Shown here: in pieces, positions 10,701-19,936 of the stretch
How positions within the stretch are numbered: position 1 is the stretch's first letter
Layout of the letters: each line of letters begins with the position of its first letter
DNA from: Effrenium voratum
Taxonomy: Eukaryota; Sar; Dinophyceae; Suessiales; Symbiodiniaceae
Reading direction: 5' to 3'
DNA length: 64,000 bases
NCBI GenBank assembly: GCA_963377175.1
Contig: CAUJNA010001001.1
Span: forward strand, 209,050-273,049
Notes under the pieces: model-generated
Database searches by the model: none
Seen by the model: the letters and a program-made list of their open reading frames with translations, nothing else
Told to the model about the DNA's origin: nothing
Translations under genes and position numbers: made by a program

Positions 10701-13700
10701 CAACGTGGTGCAGGATTTCGTCCATCCACAGTATTATACCGGCCTTCATCAAACCAAACAGTCTCAGCTGATATGTCTCACAGCTGCCTGTAGCGATGCT
10801 CGGGGTTGTCAGGGGAATGCTTTCTTGGAATTTTGCCGAAACAAATGGTTAGCAAATGATCCGGACATTGCGTGGGTACAAGCTCATTTAGTCTGGCCAC
10901 ATTCTCTTTGCAGAAGGCTTGATGATCAGACCAAAAACCTCCTAAGGGAAGCCAGGGATTATTTGAACAACAGTGGGTTCTACGATATTAAAAGGACATA
11001 TGTTTCAGCATGACCCTTCCCGTGTGCCTCCCCTCTTGGGCGAGCGGTCGGCGGATGAACCCGGGGGCCGCAAGCCGCCGGTGTGGCCCCCTTTCAGGCG
11101 ATGCGACGGACGCCCACCTGGATGGGAAGCGCCATGAAGGCGCGCACGTGCGGCTACGAATCCCACTCATGGTCAAGTGGCTGTGGTTGCCTTAACCGTT
11201 TTGGATCCCATTTTGGTTGGTAGGCACCACCCATTAGTCTATTTTAGTATCCCAGTTTGGTTGGTTGGTGAATTCATCACCCATTTTAGAGCCTATTTTA
11301 GTGGGGATTGGGATGTTCACTGGAGGTACGGGCTTTTGATCCATGGTCAAGTCGGAATTCACTGAGGATGCTTGTAACCGGAGGAAAGCTGCCTAGAGTG
11401 CCAGATCAAGCCTGATGCATCTGGAAAGGTGTCCAAGTCCAAAGTGGGCATCAGGGAAATGCCATGAGTGCCACAGGTCAAACTGGTCGAAACCGTTGTA
11501 GGCACTGTCCCTGACATGACCTAGTCCCTTGCTTCTTTTGCAGTTCCAAGTTTCCCACTCTATAATAAGGTCCTTAGAGGGACCAACTTTCATTCGTACA
11601 CTTATTGTTCTAGAACTTTGAAACTGACTCGTGGAATCCTGAAAACAGGGTGGCCAGCCCGTACAATTCCCATCATTGCTGCGGAAGGTTGCAACAAGCT
11701 CGGTGCACACTTTATGCACAACCCCATGTTCGCGGACAATACTTCAGAACTTCAGATGAACAAGTACCTTCCATGAATGAGGGACTGTTCCTGCGCATGG
11801 TTGTTTGCAGCAACTTGTTTGCGGGTTCCCCCCTTTGAAGACAAGTCTCTGTAGCCAGTGGATTCCAGTCGACCTTTTCACATGTTCACGTGGCAGTGGT
11901 GAGCATAACGGCAAAGATTAAAGACAGACCTCATGAAAGATGCATTACTCATCAGCGACGGACAATGCTGGGAGTCTATACGATTTTTTGGGGGGGAGGA
12001 CCAGCAGGGGGGGAATGTTCGAATCCCCCGCACAACGGGTTGGAAAGAGGACAAACCACAAAAATCCGGCAACCATGAATGGTGTTCGTAGCTCAACAAG
12101 GTCCCCCAGTAGTGCCCCTTTGCCCTTTTTTTGGGGAAGGTTCCCCTACTCAAATAGACTACAGAAAAACAGGGTACCCTTATTCTGAGCAACGCGCATC
12201 AATTTGTTGCAGGTTGCTGTGGGCTATGAGGGCGACGCAGAGCCCTTTTGGCGACAACGGAAGCAGTCCGGCTTTGCGGTGAGCGACCAAGGACCGTGTG
12301 CCTTGGCGCCAACTGCCCCGATTGCTTTTGCCTGGCAAAATATGAGAACGACGTTGTTACAAAGCGTAAGGCTTGGAGAACTAGGCATCACATCGTGTAG
12401 AAGTAAACAGCTGGGATTTTGCCAGCTCGAACGCTGCGCTGGCCTATGCAATGACTGGTATTCAGGGACTCTTGTCCTCTAGCCAAGCTATACAGCCTAT
12501 ACTTCACCTTGTAGTATATAGCTGCTATAAAGCCAACAAAACAGGTGTGGTTTGCCGGTGAATTGGAGTACCACGCTCAGAGGCGCACGACATCAGCCCT
12601 TGATACATATTTTGGAATAAGTGAAGACTGGAATGAAGGGCAGACTCCAGTTGCAGCTGCTTCTCCGTCACACGTGAAGACGAGCAAGTGGCTCCCATGT
12701 TTTGGGTGTTTTCCAAGGGAGTCATGACGAAGTTTTTGCGCTTCACCTGTCCAGGTCAGCAGATCCACGATCACTGCAGCGAAGGCGCAGCGATCAAGAA
12801 TTGCCCCTTCGTGACCCTTTCAAAAGGAGGCTTAAGGCTTTACTTGGGGGATACCGGAAATTCCCTTGAAATGAGGCTGCAGCATGGGAGTGGGCATGAT
12901 TTTCTTCTTGGGATACCCCCCGCTTGAAGGTGCAACAAAAACAGGGAAGCTGTTGCGGTTGTTTAGGTTTTTCCAGTTTGAGACATGAGCTACTTGAGCA
13001 GCAGTCAAGATGAACCGTCACGTACCGTGGGGTTAGTTGTGGCTTGCATTTCCATGTGCTACTGCGGATTTTGAATTCGGCTTTGGGGGGTCAGGCGATC
13101 CCTTTGCAGTCAAGTTCAGCAGGGTTCGAGCCCAGCCACAGTCAGCTGTGTGTTTGCTGTTTGGCGAATATCATCAAATTCACCTTATGGAAACTTGCTA
13201 CCTATGCGCGGGGGTCCAAAACACCGTCTTTTTGAGTCGGTGCCCTTGGCAGATTCGAACGCGACACCTAAGCAGCATCAAAACATGAAAGCCAGCATGA
13301 AACCCATTTTCGGACACCTTTCCGTGAAGTCTGAAGCCACTTTGGTTTACTCTCAAAGTGGTTGGGTTCTTGATATGTGTCTTGTTTATTGGGGGGGGGC
13401 ACCAATTTCTGAGATCACTCGACAATGCTGCAGGTGGCAGCATGCGGAGGCACGCTCTTTTCGGCTGGATCGATGAAGATCACCCGTCGAAGCGACTGTC
13501 TAAGGACCGCCGTCGGTGGAAAGTTGCGGTTGCGTGAACCAAGACGGGCTATGGAGGTCTCGTCGTGGACAATGTGTCTCTGGGAGCTTTCGTGTTGCTC
13601 TCAAGGACCTATGGACGAAAACATGATGCTCAATTTCGGTCTTGGACGAATGCCGGAGTTCATTGAATCGCATTATGGTTCGGAGAGAGTTTAGGGTCTG

Positions 13701-15240
13701 GTTTTCAGAGGTGCATTTTGCTTGGATGTTAGGACTTTAACTTTTTGCCCCAACTAATGAGTGGGTTTTCCATGAAACCGCTAAAAATCAACTTTTAGCA
13801 TTGGAGCAGAAAGCAACCGAGTTTCTTTTGGCTCAGATCGAGCTTTACGGCACGGTAGAACGGTATGGTGCTCCCCGCCTTCACTCGTCGGGTCGACTCA
13901 GAGGCCAGCTGCATTCCATGCCGAGCCCCCTCGGTGGGATACTGGACCTGTTTCATTCACGAGGTTTGCATTTGTTTATCGGGGCCAAACATGCGAGCAG
14001 TTTGGGAGGTTTCCAAAGATGCTTGTGGAGTTTTGTGTTGTTTGAACCTGATTGACCAGTCTTTGGCTGGACATATTCCAGGTGGTACGGCCATGGCCGC
14101 AGAAGTCGAGGTTTAGCTTCACCCAGGTGCCGCCTAGTCGGCGACGCCGAATCCGACAGATCGCGGCCGCCCAGGAGGAGCGGAAGGAGCGGGTGCTGCA
14201 GCAGTTCGTGCGCCTCTTTGGCAAGGACGGGTCTTGAGTCTCGTGGGGTGCGAGGGTCTTCAGTCAGCGAAGCCTGAAGCGGCGCGTGGCTTTGAGAGGT
14301 TCCGTCACTGTGAATCTGGACAAACAAGCTGGTAGTACTAGGCTGGAATTCATGGGTGTGAGGCGCACTTTTGATTCGTCACTGGGTAATGCCAGTTTTT
14401 TTTTGCTTAAACTCAGCCACCAAAGCGCGTCTCCTTGAAAAGGGCTCCCCTAACATAATATCTTGGTTTCCTGTTGGTTTCTCTGCAACCACCGGCCGAA
14501 TGTTCGTTTGAACGGGGGGACATCACATGCCGACTGCCAGCCATCAAATCACTCCTTTGCCACAGACTGTCTTGAGGCGAGGCTGCAGCCTTCAAATCTT
14601 GGAATTCGGCTACCACAAGTTAACAGCCAAAGACCAGCTGAGCCGGGCAATACGAAGCTGCAACCAAAGTGGAGGTTGAACACTTGTCGTTTGTGGCTTC
14701 AAATTGCCAGGAGGCGGGGCAGGTCTGCTTTTACGCAGAGCATGACTGGAAGGGTGACGAATTCACCCACCACCCGGATGAGCCGGAGGACGGCGGCCAA
14801 GCTTGGCAGTGAGTTTTAGCAACTAGAAGACGAAAATGCCTAGAGACCCATCTAACATGATCTAACCATTGGAAGGTCCAGGCAGTGCGAATTGTTTGGC
14901 ACACCGCGTGCGTCTTCCGCGGGGTACCTGGTCAATGCATTTCCTGCCTGGCCCTCATGGCAAGTGGTCCCAAACGAGATCCGTGCCGCAGGCTTTAGAT
15001 GTGGTTGTTGTTTTTCGATTTTTGGCTCGGGAGGTACTCGTAGCATGCTGGGAATCAGTTGGGATCCCCGTTTGGCCGATGAGTCAGTAGAAGCAGCATC
15101 CGCCAAGCTTTGTGTGCCCGCTGTGCCCACAGGAGCGGTTGTCGCACCACCCCCGCTACGGCGACCCCAATCTTCGGCTGCCCGCGTTGGGTGGCAAGGT
15201 GTTTCTGGCAGGCACTGAGACTTCAGAAAGGCACGGAGGC
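4660..15240 (+). CDS. Flavin-containing amine oxidase (MAO/polyamine oxidase-like), multi-exon gene
   Basis: Gene-level entry; exons follow separately. The family uses FAD to oxidise amines to imines, giving an aldehyde, ammonia or amine, and H2O2. Landmarks appear in family order: a Rossmann GGGLSG and an ExR at the N-terminus, LGGRIFTLED, the WFWPHHREVFDLAEELG segment, GTGALIT, VIITLPPRL, TPTWMGSAMK, EPFWR, LFGWIDEDHP, VLQQFVRLFG, FYAEHDW, SMHFLPG and finally AGTETSERHGG, which contacts FAD in known members. Recovered coding length is roughly 1.4 kb (about 470 residues), close to the usual 450-520. The helical substrate domain (6.2-7.9 kb) is only tentatively covered. Many introns use GC-AG borders. 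No targeting peptide is visible; M at 4660 lies four residues before the beta strand, so a cytosolic or peripheral enzyme is likely. Substrate cannot be told. The terminal exon is uncertain. Confidence 0.85.
5375..5431 (+). CDS. Amine oxidase exon 2: LGGR segment
   Basis: Preceded by a cag acceptor. Its first two bases complete the Arg codon from exon 1, then LGGRIFTLEDERGHYDTR follows, which corresponds to the family's GGRT...DLG stretch. A GC donor at 5432 leaves one base that joins exon 3 in phase and gives S-W. The usual LGG before the tryptophan is here TR-S, so the boundary or the residue differs from the consensus. Confidence 0.8.
6113..6204 (+). CDS. Amine oxidase exon 3: WFWPHHREVFDLAEELG segment
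   Basis: Begins after accag. It reads WFWPHH, then REVFDLAEELGIPFFKQF, the part that follows the glycine-rich loop in bacterial and plant amine oxidases (GxW-x-GPxH.. then LAxELG). The end is either a GC donor at 6205 (phase 0) or the GC at 6207. Just downstream the intron runs into a short GT-rich stretch. Confidence 0.8.
6450..6538 (+). CDS. Possible amine oxidase exon in substrate domain (weak)
   Basis: An open frame reads CLGDGLAGLIELAVAKQLPM and is followed by a GT at 6539 in phase 0. It resembles the family's G-x-G-x-L-x-x-x-L-A stretch, but that element is better matched by the exon near 7.9 kb. This may therefore be another helix of the substrate domain, or chance. Codon use is less GC-rich than in the confirmed exons. 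Confidence 0.3.
6798..6860 (+). CDS. Possible amine oxidase exon (helical substrate domain)
   Basis: Bounded by a gag acceptor and a GT donor at 6861, phase 0 at both ends. It encodes RMELVAATMASKITERGFSLR, an amphipathic helix-like peptide. It lies where the alpha-helical substrate-binding domain should be. That domain is poorly conserved, so placement rests on position and clean borders only. Confidence 0.35.
7398..7459 (+). CDS. Probable amine oxidase exon (helical substrate domain)
   Basis: Follows a gcag acceptor and reads GVDADLSPELETMVQYSLVWD before a GT at 7460. The pattern of a Pro-capped helix followed by a hydrophobic/aromatic segment fits the variable substrate-channel domain that precedes the second FAD-binding half. 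No residue-level match can be claimed. The phase at the 5' border is 1. Confidence 0.4.
7886..8031 (+). CDS. Amine oxidase exon: GTGALIT...LLGHKVTKL segment
   Basis: The frame gives PGTGALITALQRQ and then EEKILLGHKVTKL, a close match to the G-G-x-x-x-L-x-x-x-L...I-x-L-x-x-x-V-x-x-I element that starts the second half of the FAD domain. The 5' border is unsettled (several AGs between 7870 and 7904). The 3' border is either the GT at 7983 or just before 8033, where an intron repeat beginning GATGGCTGTGGGTCA starts. Confidence 0.75.
8548..8672. repeat. Hairpin element family B (GGATGGACGAAATCCTGCAC), intronic
   Basis: Left arm GGATGGACGAAATCCTGCAC at about 8556 and right arm complement ending GTCCATCCGCA near 8671, with about 75 bp between. 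Sister copies are at 10665-10732, 24174-24308 and 58338-58430. Confidence 0.75.
9070..9183. repeat. Short TIR element, TTGCCCAAAG family (intronic)
   Basis: Second clear copy of the family at 758-858, inside an amine oxidase intron. It shares both ends and much of the middle, including a TTTTTGGTCATGGC-like core. Confidence 0.55.
9431..9519 (+). CDS. Amine oxidase exon: strand preceding VIITLPPRL (probable)
   Basis: The frame reads SKDDLVAVHASVAGSE. With a GC donor at 9520 it joins the next exon in phase 0 as GSE-ELRLAQRVIIT, which fits the family's pattern of a beta strand, a short turn and an xxARxVIxTxP motif. The 5' border is uncertain. Confidence 0.5.
9572..9686. repeat. Element family C (ends in GGGGGATCTGAGGGCAGCCCA), intronic
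   Basis: Begins GTGGCCCCCAGCCATCC, then a palindromic core TTTTAACTTTTG/AAAAGTTAAACTTTTAGC, and closes with GGGGGATCTGAGGGCAGCCC. Near-identical copies are at 29940-30052, 38695-38805 and 42501-42602. Confidence 0.75.
10240..10335 (+). CDS. Amine oxidase exon: VIITLPPRL segment
   Basis: A 96-nt phase-0 exon between cgcag and a GC donor at 10336. RVIITLPPRLAAYLDMAPEP is the hallmark (V-I-x-T-x-P-P-x-x-L...F/M-x-P-x-L-P) found just before the third part of the FAD domain. Joined to the next exon it gives PVPLLQ-AMRRTPTW, as expected. Confidence 0.85.
10665..10732. repeat. Hairpin element family B, minimal 68-bp copy
   Basis: Almost wholly palindromic: CTGTGGATGGACGAAATCC then a short loop, and the complementary arm to CATCCACAG. 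It lies in the intron after the VIITLPPRL exon. This shortest form shows that the arms alone can be maintained. Confidence 0.75.
11098..11139 (+). CDS. Amine oxidase 42-nt micro-exon: TPTWMGSAMK
   Basis: Exactly 14 codons between ctttcag and a GC donor at 11140, phase 0 on both sides. AMRRTPTWMGSAMK matches the P-T-W-M-x-x-x-x-K element; the conserved lysine near the flavin in this family is the last residue. This exon is far too short to stand out without the family pattern. Confidence 0.8.
11165..11365. repeat. TIR element family D (GGGTCAAAACC ends), intronic
   Basis: Runs from TCATGGTCAAGTGGCTGTGG through CACCACCCATTTTAG-like blocks and GGGATGTTCACTGGAGGTAC to TTTTGATCCATGGTCAAGT. It starts 26 bases after the GC donor at 11140. 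Copies are listed separately. Confidence 0.65.
12098..12186. repeat. Introner-like element family A, 3'-truncated copy in an amine oxidase intron
   Basis: Carries the 5' end AGGTCCCCCAGTAGTGCCC and the core to ACCCTTATTCT, but lacks the closing CTACTGGAGGACCTAG. It ends 26 bases before the acceptor of the EPFWR exon. Confidence 0.7.
12213..12297 (+). CDS. Amine oxidase exon: EPFWR segment
   Basis: Follows ttgttgcag and joins the micro-exon in phase 0. It encodes VAVGYEGDAEPFWRQRKQSG and then FAVSDQGP, matching the family's PFWR...G-x-x-G-x-x-x-S-x-x-GP. A GT at 12279 is possible, but the SDQGP that follows argues that the exon continues to a GT near 12298. Confidence 0.8.
13434..13515 (+). 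CDS. Amine oxidase exon: ALFGWIDEDHPSKRLS segment
   Basis: Begins after gctgcag. ALFGWIDEDHPSKRLS corresponds to the family's L-x-G-F-I-x-G-x-x-A-x-x-x strand and turn. A GT donor at 13516 leaves two bases, which are completed by one base at 14138 to give an Arg-rich joint. A short exon for the S/D-rich linker before this one may still be missing. Confidence 0.7.
13733..13800. repeat. Short hairpin element related to family C
   Basis: GGACTTTAACTTTTTGCCCC at the left and a CTAAAAATCAACTTTTAGC arm at the right form an imperfect hairpin. A sister copy is at 27774-27842. It lies in an amine oxidase intron. Confidence 0.5.
14138..14228 (+). CDS. Amine oxidase exon: helix EERKERVLQQFVRLFGK
   Basis: The acceptor is cctag at 14136-14137, phase-compatible with the previous exon. 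RRRRIRQIAAAQEERKERVL then QQFVRLFGK matches the family's S-x-E-E-R-x-x-x-V-L-x-x-L-x-x-L-F-G helix. The donor is unresolved: GA at 14226 would be in phase 0 with the next exon. A stop codon follows at 14235 if the frame is read on. Confidence 0.8.
14711..14808 (+). CDS. Amine oxidase exon: FYAEHDWKGDEFT segment
   Basis: Starts at 14711 or 14723 (both cag, both phase 0). VCFYAEHDWKGDEFT matches the Y-x-E-x-D-W-x-x-D/E element. The acidic PDEPEDGGQAW tail replaces the usual short G-rich turn. It ends at a consensus GTGAGT donor at 14809, leaving two bases. Confidence 0.75.
14886..14991 (+). CDS. Amine oxidase exon: RGTWSMHFLPG segment
   Basis: The acceptor at 14884-14885 supplies the one base needed to complete the split codon. 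RLPRGTWSMHFLPGPHGKW matches the family's R-G-x-x-x-x-x-x-P-P-G stretch. A GC donor at 14992 ends the exon in phase 0 and joins it to ERLSHHPRYG. Confidence 0.75.
15133..15240 (+). CDS. Amine oxidase exon: C-terminal FAD motif AGTETSERHGG
   Basis: Phase 0 after cccacag. It encodes HPRYGDPNLRLPALGG followed by KVFLAGTETSERHGG. The (F/W)-A-G-T-E-T motif and the following H/W-G-G contact the isoalloxazine ring in known members. The exon ends with a GC donor at 15239 or 15241. The expected Y-x-E-G-A helix must lie downstream. Confidence 0.85.
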
Positions 15241-16199
15241 GCGCGCCAGCTAAGGGCATATCGCCGGTCACGCTACGTTAGATGCGAGCGGCATGCGATT
15301 TTCTCGGGAGTAACTGGCGTAACTAGGTGCTTGGCTGCAGCATTTTAGGGAAGGTGGGAGTTTTGCGATGATCAGTCACGGTCGCCAAAAAAAACGCCGC
15401 TGTGTGAGGACTTGACTGGGCGAATTGGTGGGGTCCTTTGAGGAAAGTAACTTGCAGCCAGAGTCACCGCCAAAGATCTGAGCATACCGCCTGAGAACTG
15501 ATCTTTGAGAAGATACGGGTTTGTCTCCGAAGGGGGGGGTCCTCATTCAATTCCCTTGGAATTTCCCTGGCGGCCCAAACAGGTGCAGTGCTATGAGATC
15601 AAGATGCACCCATGCTCATGTTGGCATGCTCCAGCCCAGCCCACCCCTGCAGGCTTTCTGGCCGGTGCCATCCATAGCGGAAACGATGTAGCTCGTAGAA
15701 TGCAAGCACAGCTGGCGCCGGTGAAATTGGTGAGCCTGTGACCTATGACCTCTTGTTTTTGTTTTTGTTTTTTTTTTTTGGGGGGGGCGGTTCCCAGACC
15801 GTTTTCTGCCTCTAAGCGGCATTTCGGGTTTGGCAGAACGATGAGTGAACCAGGCCTGCCTGGGCTTAGTCCCCAGCTGGGGACTTTGTGCATAGATCCC
15901 ATGCCCGGCACTCCAAAGGTTTGCCGGGCAAAAAGCCACGACTGTTCCGCCAAAATGCACAGCGGAAGCATGGCAGCGGTGGTGCAAAATCAACCAGGGC
16001 AAGGGCAAAATCCGCTTGTAGGACGCTCTCAGTGTTCTGTGTGAATGTCCAGGGCTTCGGCACGTCCCCATGGGCGCGTAGCTATTTCCCTTGAGACATG
16101 TTTGAGGAAGTGTGGACGGCAGAGTGGGGTCTCCGCTGTTTTGCGTGGGGGGTCATACATTATGATAATTCTGAGAGTCAAAGGAGTGTGCGTGCGTCC

Positions 16200-16247
16200 G
16201 TGTGCGCGTGTGTGCGTGTGTGCGTGTGTGTGTGTGCCGTGTGTGCG

Positions 16248-16289
<42 letters not shown>

Positions 16290-16319
16290 CGTGTGCGGGT
16301 GTGTGTGTGTGTGTGCGGT
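16200..16319. repeat. (GT)n-rich microsatellite, interrupted
   Basis: Nearly pure GT/GC dinucleotides over about 120 bp with scattered C interruptions. It gives spurious Cys-Val frames. Confidence 0.9.
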
Positions 16320-16424
16320 GGTCGATCCAGGGATATGCTAGGCAAGCGATTGAACCCACCAGTGTTGCTGTTTCACGGATATGCTTTGGCTAACCGAATG
16401 CCGCAAGTCGCTTATACCTTTTTT

Positions 16425-16672
16425 GCTTCTTTGCCTGTTTGTGTTTGCCTTTTTGCCTCTTTGCCTTTTTGGATTACCTGCTCACCTTTTTGCCTCGTTG
16501 CCTTGTTGGATTACCTGTTTACCGTTTTGCCTCTTTGCCTTTTTGAGTTGCCTGTTTACCTTTATGCCTTCTTGCCTTTGTGGGTTAGCTTTTCAACTTT
16601 TTGCCTCTCTGCCTTTGTGGGTTACCTATTCAACTTTTGGCCTTTTTGCCTCGATTACCTGCTTGACTGTTG
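16425..16672. repeat. Pyrimidine-rich ~36-bp minisatellite
   Basis: About six or seven units of TTTGCCTCTTTGCCTTTTTG followed by GATTACCTGTTTACC variants. It is T/C-rich throughout and ends 12 bases before a cccag acceptor at 16684, so it could serve as an extended polypyrimidine tract. Confidence 0.8.
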
Positions 16673-16684
16673 GCCTTTACCCAG

Positions 16685-16815
16685 AGCAATTGTTCTTCTG
16701 TTTGGAGGGAGCGGGAGACGATCCTGGGAAGGTGGGGATCCCGAGGCTGGTGCTGAAGCCAAAGGCGTTGCACTTCTTTGACATGAACCCGCAGCAGGCG
16801 CGAGCAGTCGCCTGA
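16685..16815 (+). CDS. Possible terminal exon of the amine oxidase or first recognised exon of the next gene
   Basis: After a cccag acceptor the frame reads EQLFFCLEGAGDDPGKVG and runs to a TGA at 16813-16815. If the previous exon ends at 15238 the phase fits, and CLEGA could stand for the Y-x-E-G-A that follows AGTET. The remainder, IPRLVLKPKALHFFDMN and a short tail, has no family counterpart that I know. The intron upstream ends in a long pyrimidine-rich minisatellite. Confidence 0.35.
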
Positions 16816-16964
16816 GCAAAGGTATGCTGAAAGGGGGAAGGCACTTAGTAAGTGGCTAGTAAGCCTGGTTATAACTCACTTAGGAGACTTATATCCATGG
16901 TAAGTGGGTTATAATCATGGTTATTACCCACCTACTAAGTACAATGCCCCTTTAAGTGGGGGGC

Positions 16965-17165
<201 letters not shown>

Positions 17166-17911
17166 GGCTGTCTTGGAGGTAGGGGTTATTTACCAATAAC
17201 AACATTATTAAAATATTCTTTTAGTAACAGAATAAATTCAAGTATGAATTTTGAATATTTCGTATTATATTATGTTTGTAAAAATAACAAACTTGAGAAT
17301 GTATATCATGGAAACAACACATATTATACACACATTATAGTAAGTATAGTTTGATTAATTTTAATAATATTATTTACAGTAAACCACAACAACAAAAACA
17401 ACAAAATGTCAGTCTCAAAATTGGGGACCCCCTTTTTGGAGGTTGGCTTGATGCAAACCAAACGGAAATCAAGCAGGTTTGGGGAGATGAGTTTCTGTGT
17501 ATATCCCTTTTTTGTTGGCCAAGGTTGGATCAGGTTGCGTCTTCTTGTCTTTATACCAATCGCGAAACATGTTTTTCATCCCGAGCTCTGGCAAAACACC
17601 CGCCTGTCCGCCAACATGGAATCCACCACAAAATCCCTTTGTACAATAAAGTCGTCTTCCAGGACCCCGAAATGTCAGGTTCTATGTTGGTGGTCCGGAG
17701 TTGGGTTGTTCGATATGCCACATGGTGTTGGTTCTCTTGTGGTGGGATTCGGGAAATTGGGCTTGACCCCATCTTGAACAACCCAATGTGCCGAGATGGG
17801 AATTTCTCAAAATCACGTGACCTCTAAAATATCGAACAACATGGGGAGCACTTCCTTGCGGGTTTCCCTGCATCCACAAACTTTCTCAGTTCTAGGGGTA
17901 CCTCCCCCATT

Positions 17912-17990
17912 CTGAACCCAGGGATCCTTCTTTCTACAAAACCGCCAGAACCCTGGGGGAAAACGGCTGGATGGTTGAAAAGAATGGAAT
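17912..17990. repeat. Element family E copy
   Basis: CATTCTGAACCCAGGGATCC, TTCTTTCTACAAAACCGCC, CCCTGGGGGAAAACGG and GGATGGTTGAAAAGAATGG follow in order. A short interstitial element with no reading frame. Confidence 0.65.
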
Positions 17991-18040
17991 TGGAACCAAA
18001 GCCTAGATCAGTCCATTTTTCAAGAACTAGAGAAAAGCAG

Positions 18041-18161
18041 AGCCGAGGTGCTCTGGGCCAAGATGCTCTGTGAGCTGATCGCCATCTCCCAGACGCCTCA
18101 AGAGTTCATCTCCCGCGTCTTCGCGCGCCGCTGGGACCTGCGTAGCTCTCGCTCGTGGCGA
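18041..18161 (+). CDS. Candidate exon, unidentified gene
   Basis: Follows a agcag acceptor. The frame reads AEVLWAKMLCELIAISQTP then QEFISRVFARRWDLRS with strong GC at third positions, and is open to a TAA at 18192. The donor is either GC at 18145 or GT at 18162. It looks helical and coding, but I do not recognise the family. It is the first clear exon after the amine oxidase. Confidence 0.5.
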
Positions 18162-19078
18162 GTGCTCGTCGGCGCAGATCGGCCATGCAGTTAAGAATGT
18201 GCAGCATCCCCTAAAGTGTCAAGATTTGGGCCCCTGTCCTCTTTGGGGGCGGGGGGGGGGGGGGGCAAGTCGTTTGGAACCAACAGTTGGGTGTTGGTGA
18301 AACATCAAAATGGGATGCCCTGGGAAAGGGAAGGGACTACGGTCCCCTAGTGGTTTAGTTTTGACCCATACCCAGTTAGTTCTTTGACCCGAGCACGACC
18401 TCCTCCCAAGCTCTTTACGGACCAATCTTTCAGCCTGGACTAGAACAACTCTTTATAGTCCTGATCTAGATCACATCAAAAAGGCAAACCCATGCGAAGC
18501 TTTGTGTGTCGAGTTGGACGCAACAGAACTGGGGTCGGCCCTGGTATTTTATAACGATAAAGGTGGCAGAAGAGCTGAATATGAAAAGAATCTGAACATC
18601 TGCATCTTGCAACCCGGGGTTGGGCCAACATAAAGCACACGAGAGGCTTCAACTGGATTTGACACATGCCCATGGCAGTGGCAGCATGCAGCATCCCTTG
18701 CAAAGCATGGCACAGAACCAGCCCAATGCGGATTGCAACAAGACTGGACGAGGTACACGCGAAAGGGCTGCCATGATTGCTGCAAACCACAATCCACACT
18801 TAGATGAAAGCTGAATTCTAATGCACCCTTCTCATTGGGATTATATTGCACGCTCCATTTTCCTTAGCATAAACACCACCCTGGGTTTGTTGGTTTCTTG
18901 TTTCTGCGACTGTCTACAAGTGCAAGGGAGAACAACCCAAGCTCTTCTGCTTCCTTCCCAGTTGAAGTCTTGTAACTTGTAGGAAGCCATCCGACTCCTC
19001 GAAAAGTCCCTCCATTTCCTCTGCAGCTGCCCAGCAAACATCGAACTGGTCCTCCCCTCATTTTTGGGTCGCTTCCCC

Positions 19079-19166
19079 ATTCTGTCCAGGGATGCTTGTT
19101 CCAGAATTTTCTATCAACCAGGGGAATCCACTGGTTGTTGAAAGAACGATGGTTGAAAAGAATGAA
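19079..19166. repeat. Element family E, diverged copy
   Basis: CATTCTGTCCAGGGATGCTT at the left and AACGATGGTTGAAAAGAATG at the right; the centre has diverged. Confidence 0.6.
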
Positions 19167-19843
19167 TCAGGTTGGTTCCCCTTTGCGGGGAATATTTTGC
19201 ATTTGTTGATGTCTCGATTAAATCGGTCCTGATTCATCCGTACCTCGTGGGACTGCTTTGCTACACGAAAGGATTCAACTGCGCAAAGTCAATTGGCGCC
19301 CAAGGCGAAAGTTCCTTTTCTGGGGGTACGTGATTTTCGGTGAGTTCATCAGTCTAGTTCTGTTGATGTTCGACGAATGTGCTGCTTTTTCAGGGAACCT
19401 TCACTTTGGGGGTCGGATGGGTGGTCCGAGCTTGCGGAACATAGAAACTGCTGGGTCACTAAGCTGCAAAAAGTTTGACTAACCCCCCACCAACAAATTA
19501 GCGATTCGGCAAAGTTCCTTTAGACCATCCTATAGCCTTCCATTTGCTAAAGAAGATGTGCTATTTCCCCCTGTTGGTTTTACTTGATATATATTCTCAT
19601 TCGTTCCACCCAACACGAAATTGGAGGGAGCTGGTTTCTGAGAAGCATTCAAGCAATCCAAGCCAAGCTTCATCCCAAATCAGAGGTGGTCTCCCCAGCT
19701 GCGGCACCCCCTAACCTGGAACCCTCCCTGAAAGCTGCCCCCAACCCCCCAATCGGGGTCCATGGACGTGGAAATCGCAAAAAATCCGCCGGGGTTTCAA
19801 CCCTCCACCCGAAAAGCCGCCCAGCGAAGCCGCCCATCGACAG

Positions 19844-19936
19844 GCCCCGTGCGCGGCTTCGAGCGGCGCCTGGGGTCCGGCGGCTTCACGGGGGAGCGGC
19901 TCACGCATCTCAACCAGCACCGCGCCTCGCTTTTTT
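19844..19936 (+). CDS. Candidate exon, unidentified gene
   Basis: Between a gacag acceptor and a GC donor at 19937. It encodes RGFERRLGSGGFTGERLTH then LNQHRASLF. GC-rich codons contrast with the T-rich intron on either side. Not recognised. Confidence 0.4.

Noticed and set aside
12005..12035. tRNA-like T-arm GGAATGTTCGAATCCCCC
   Set aside because: No A box or acceptor stem at the right distance upstream.
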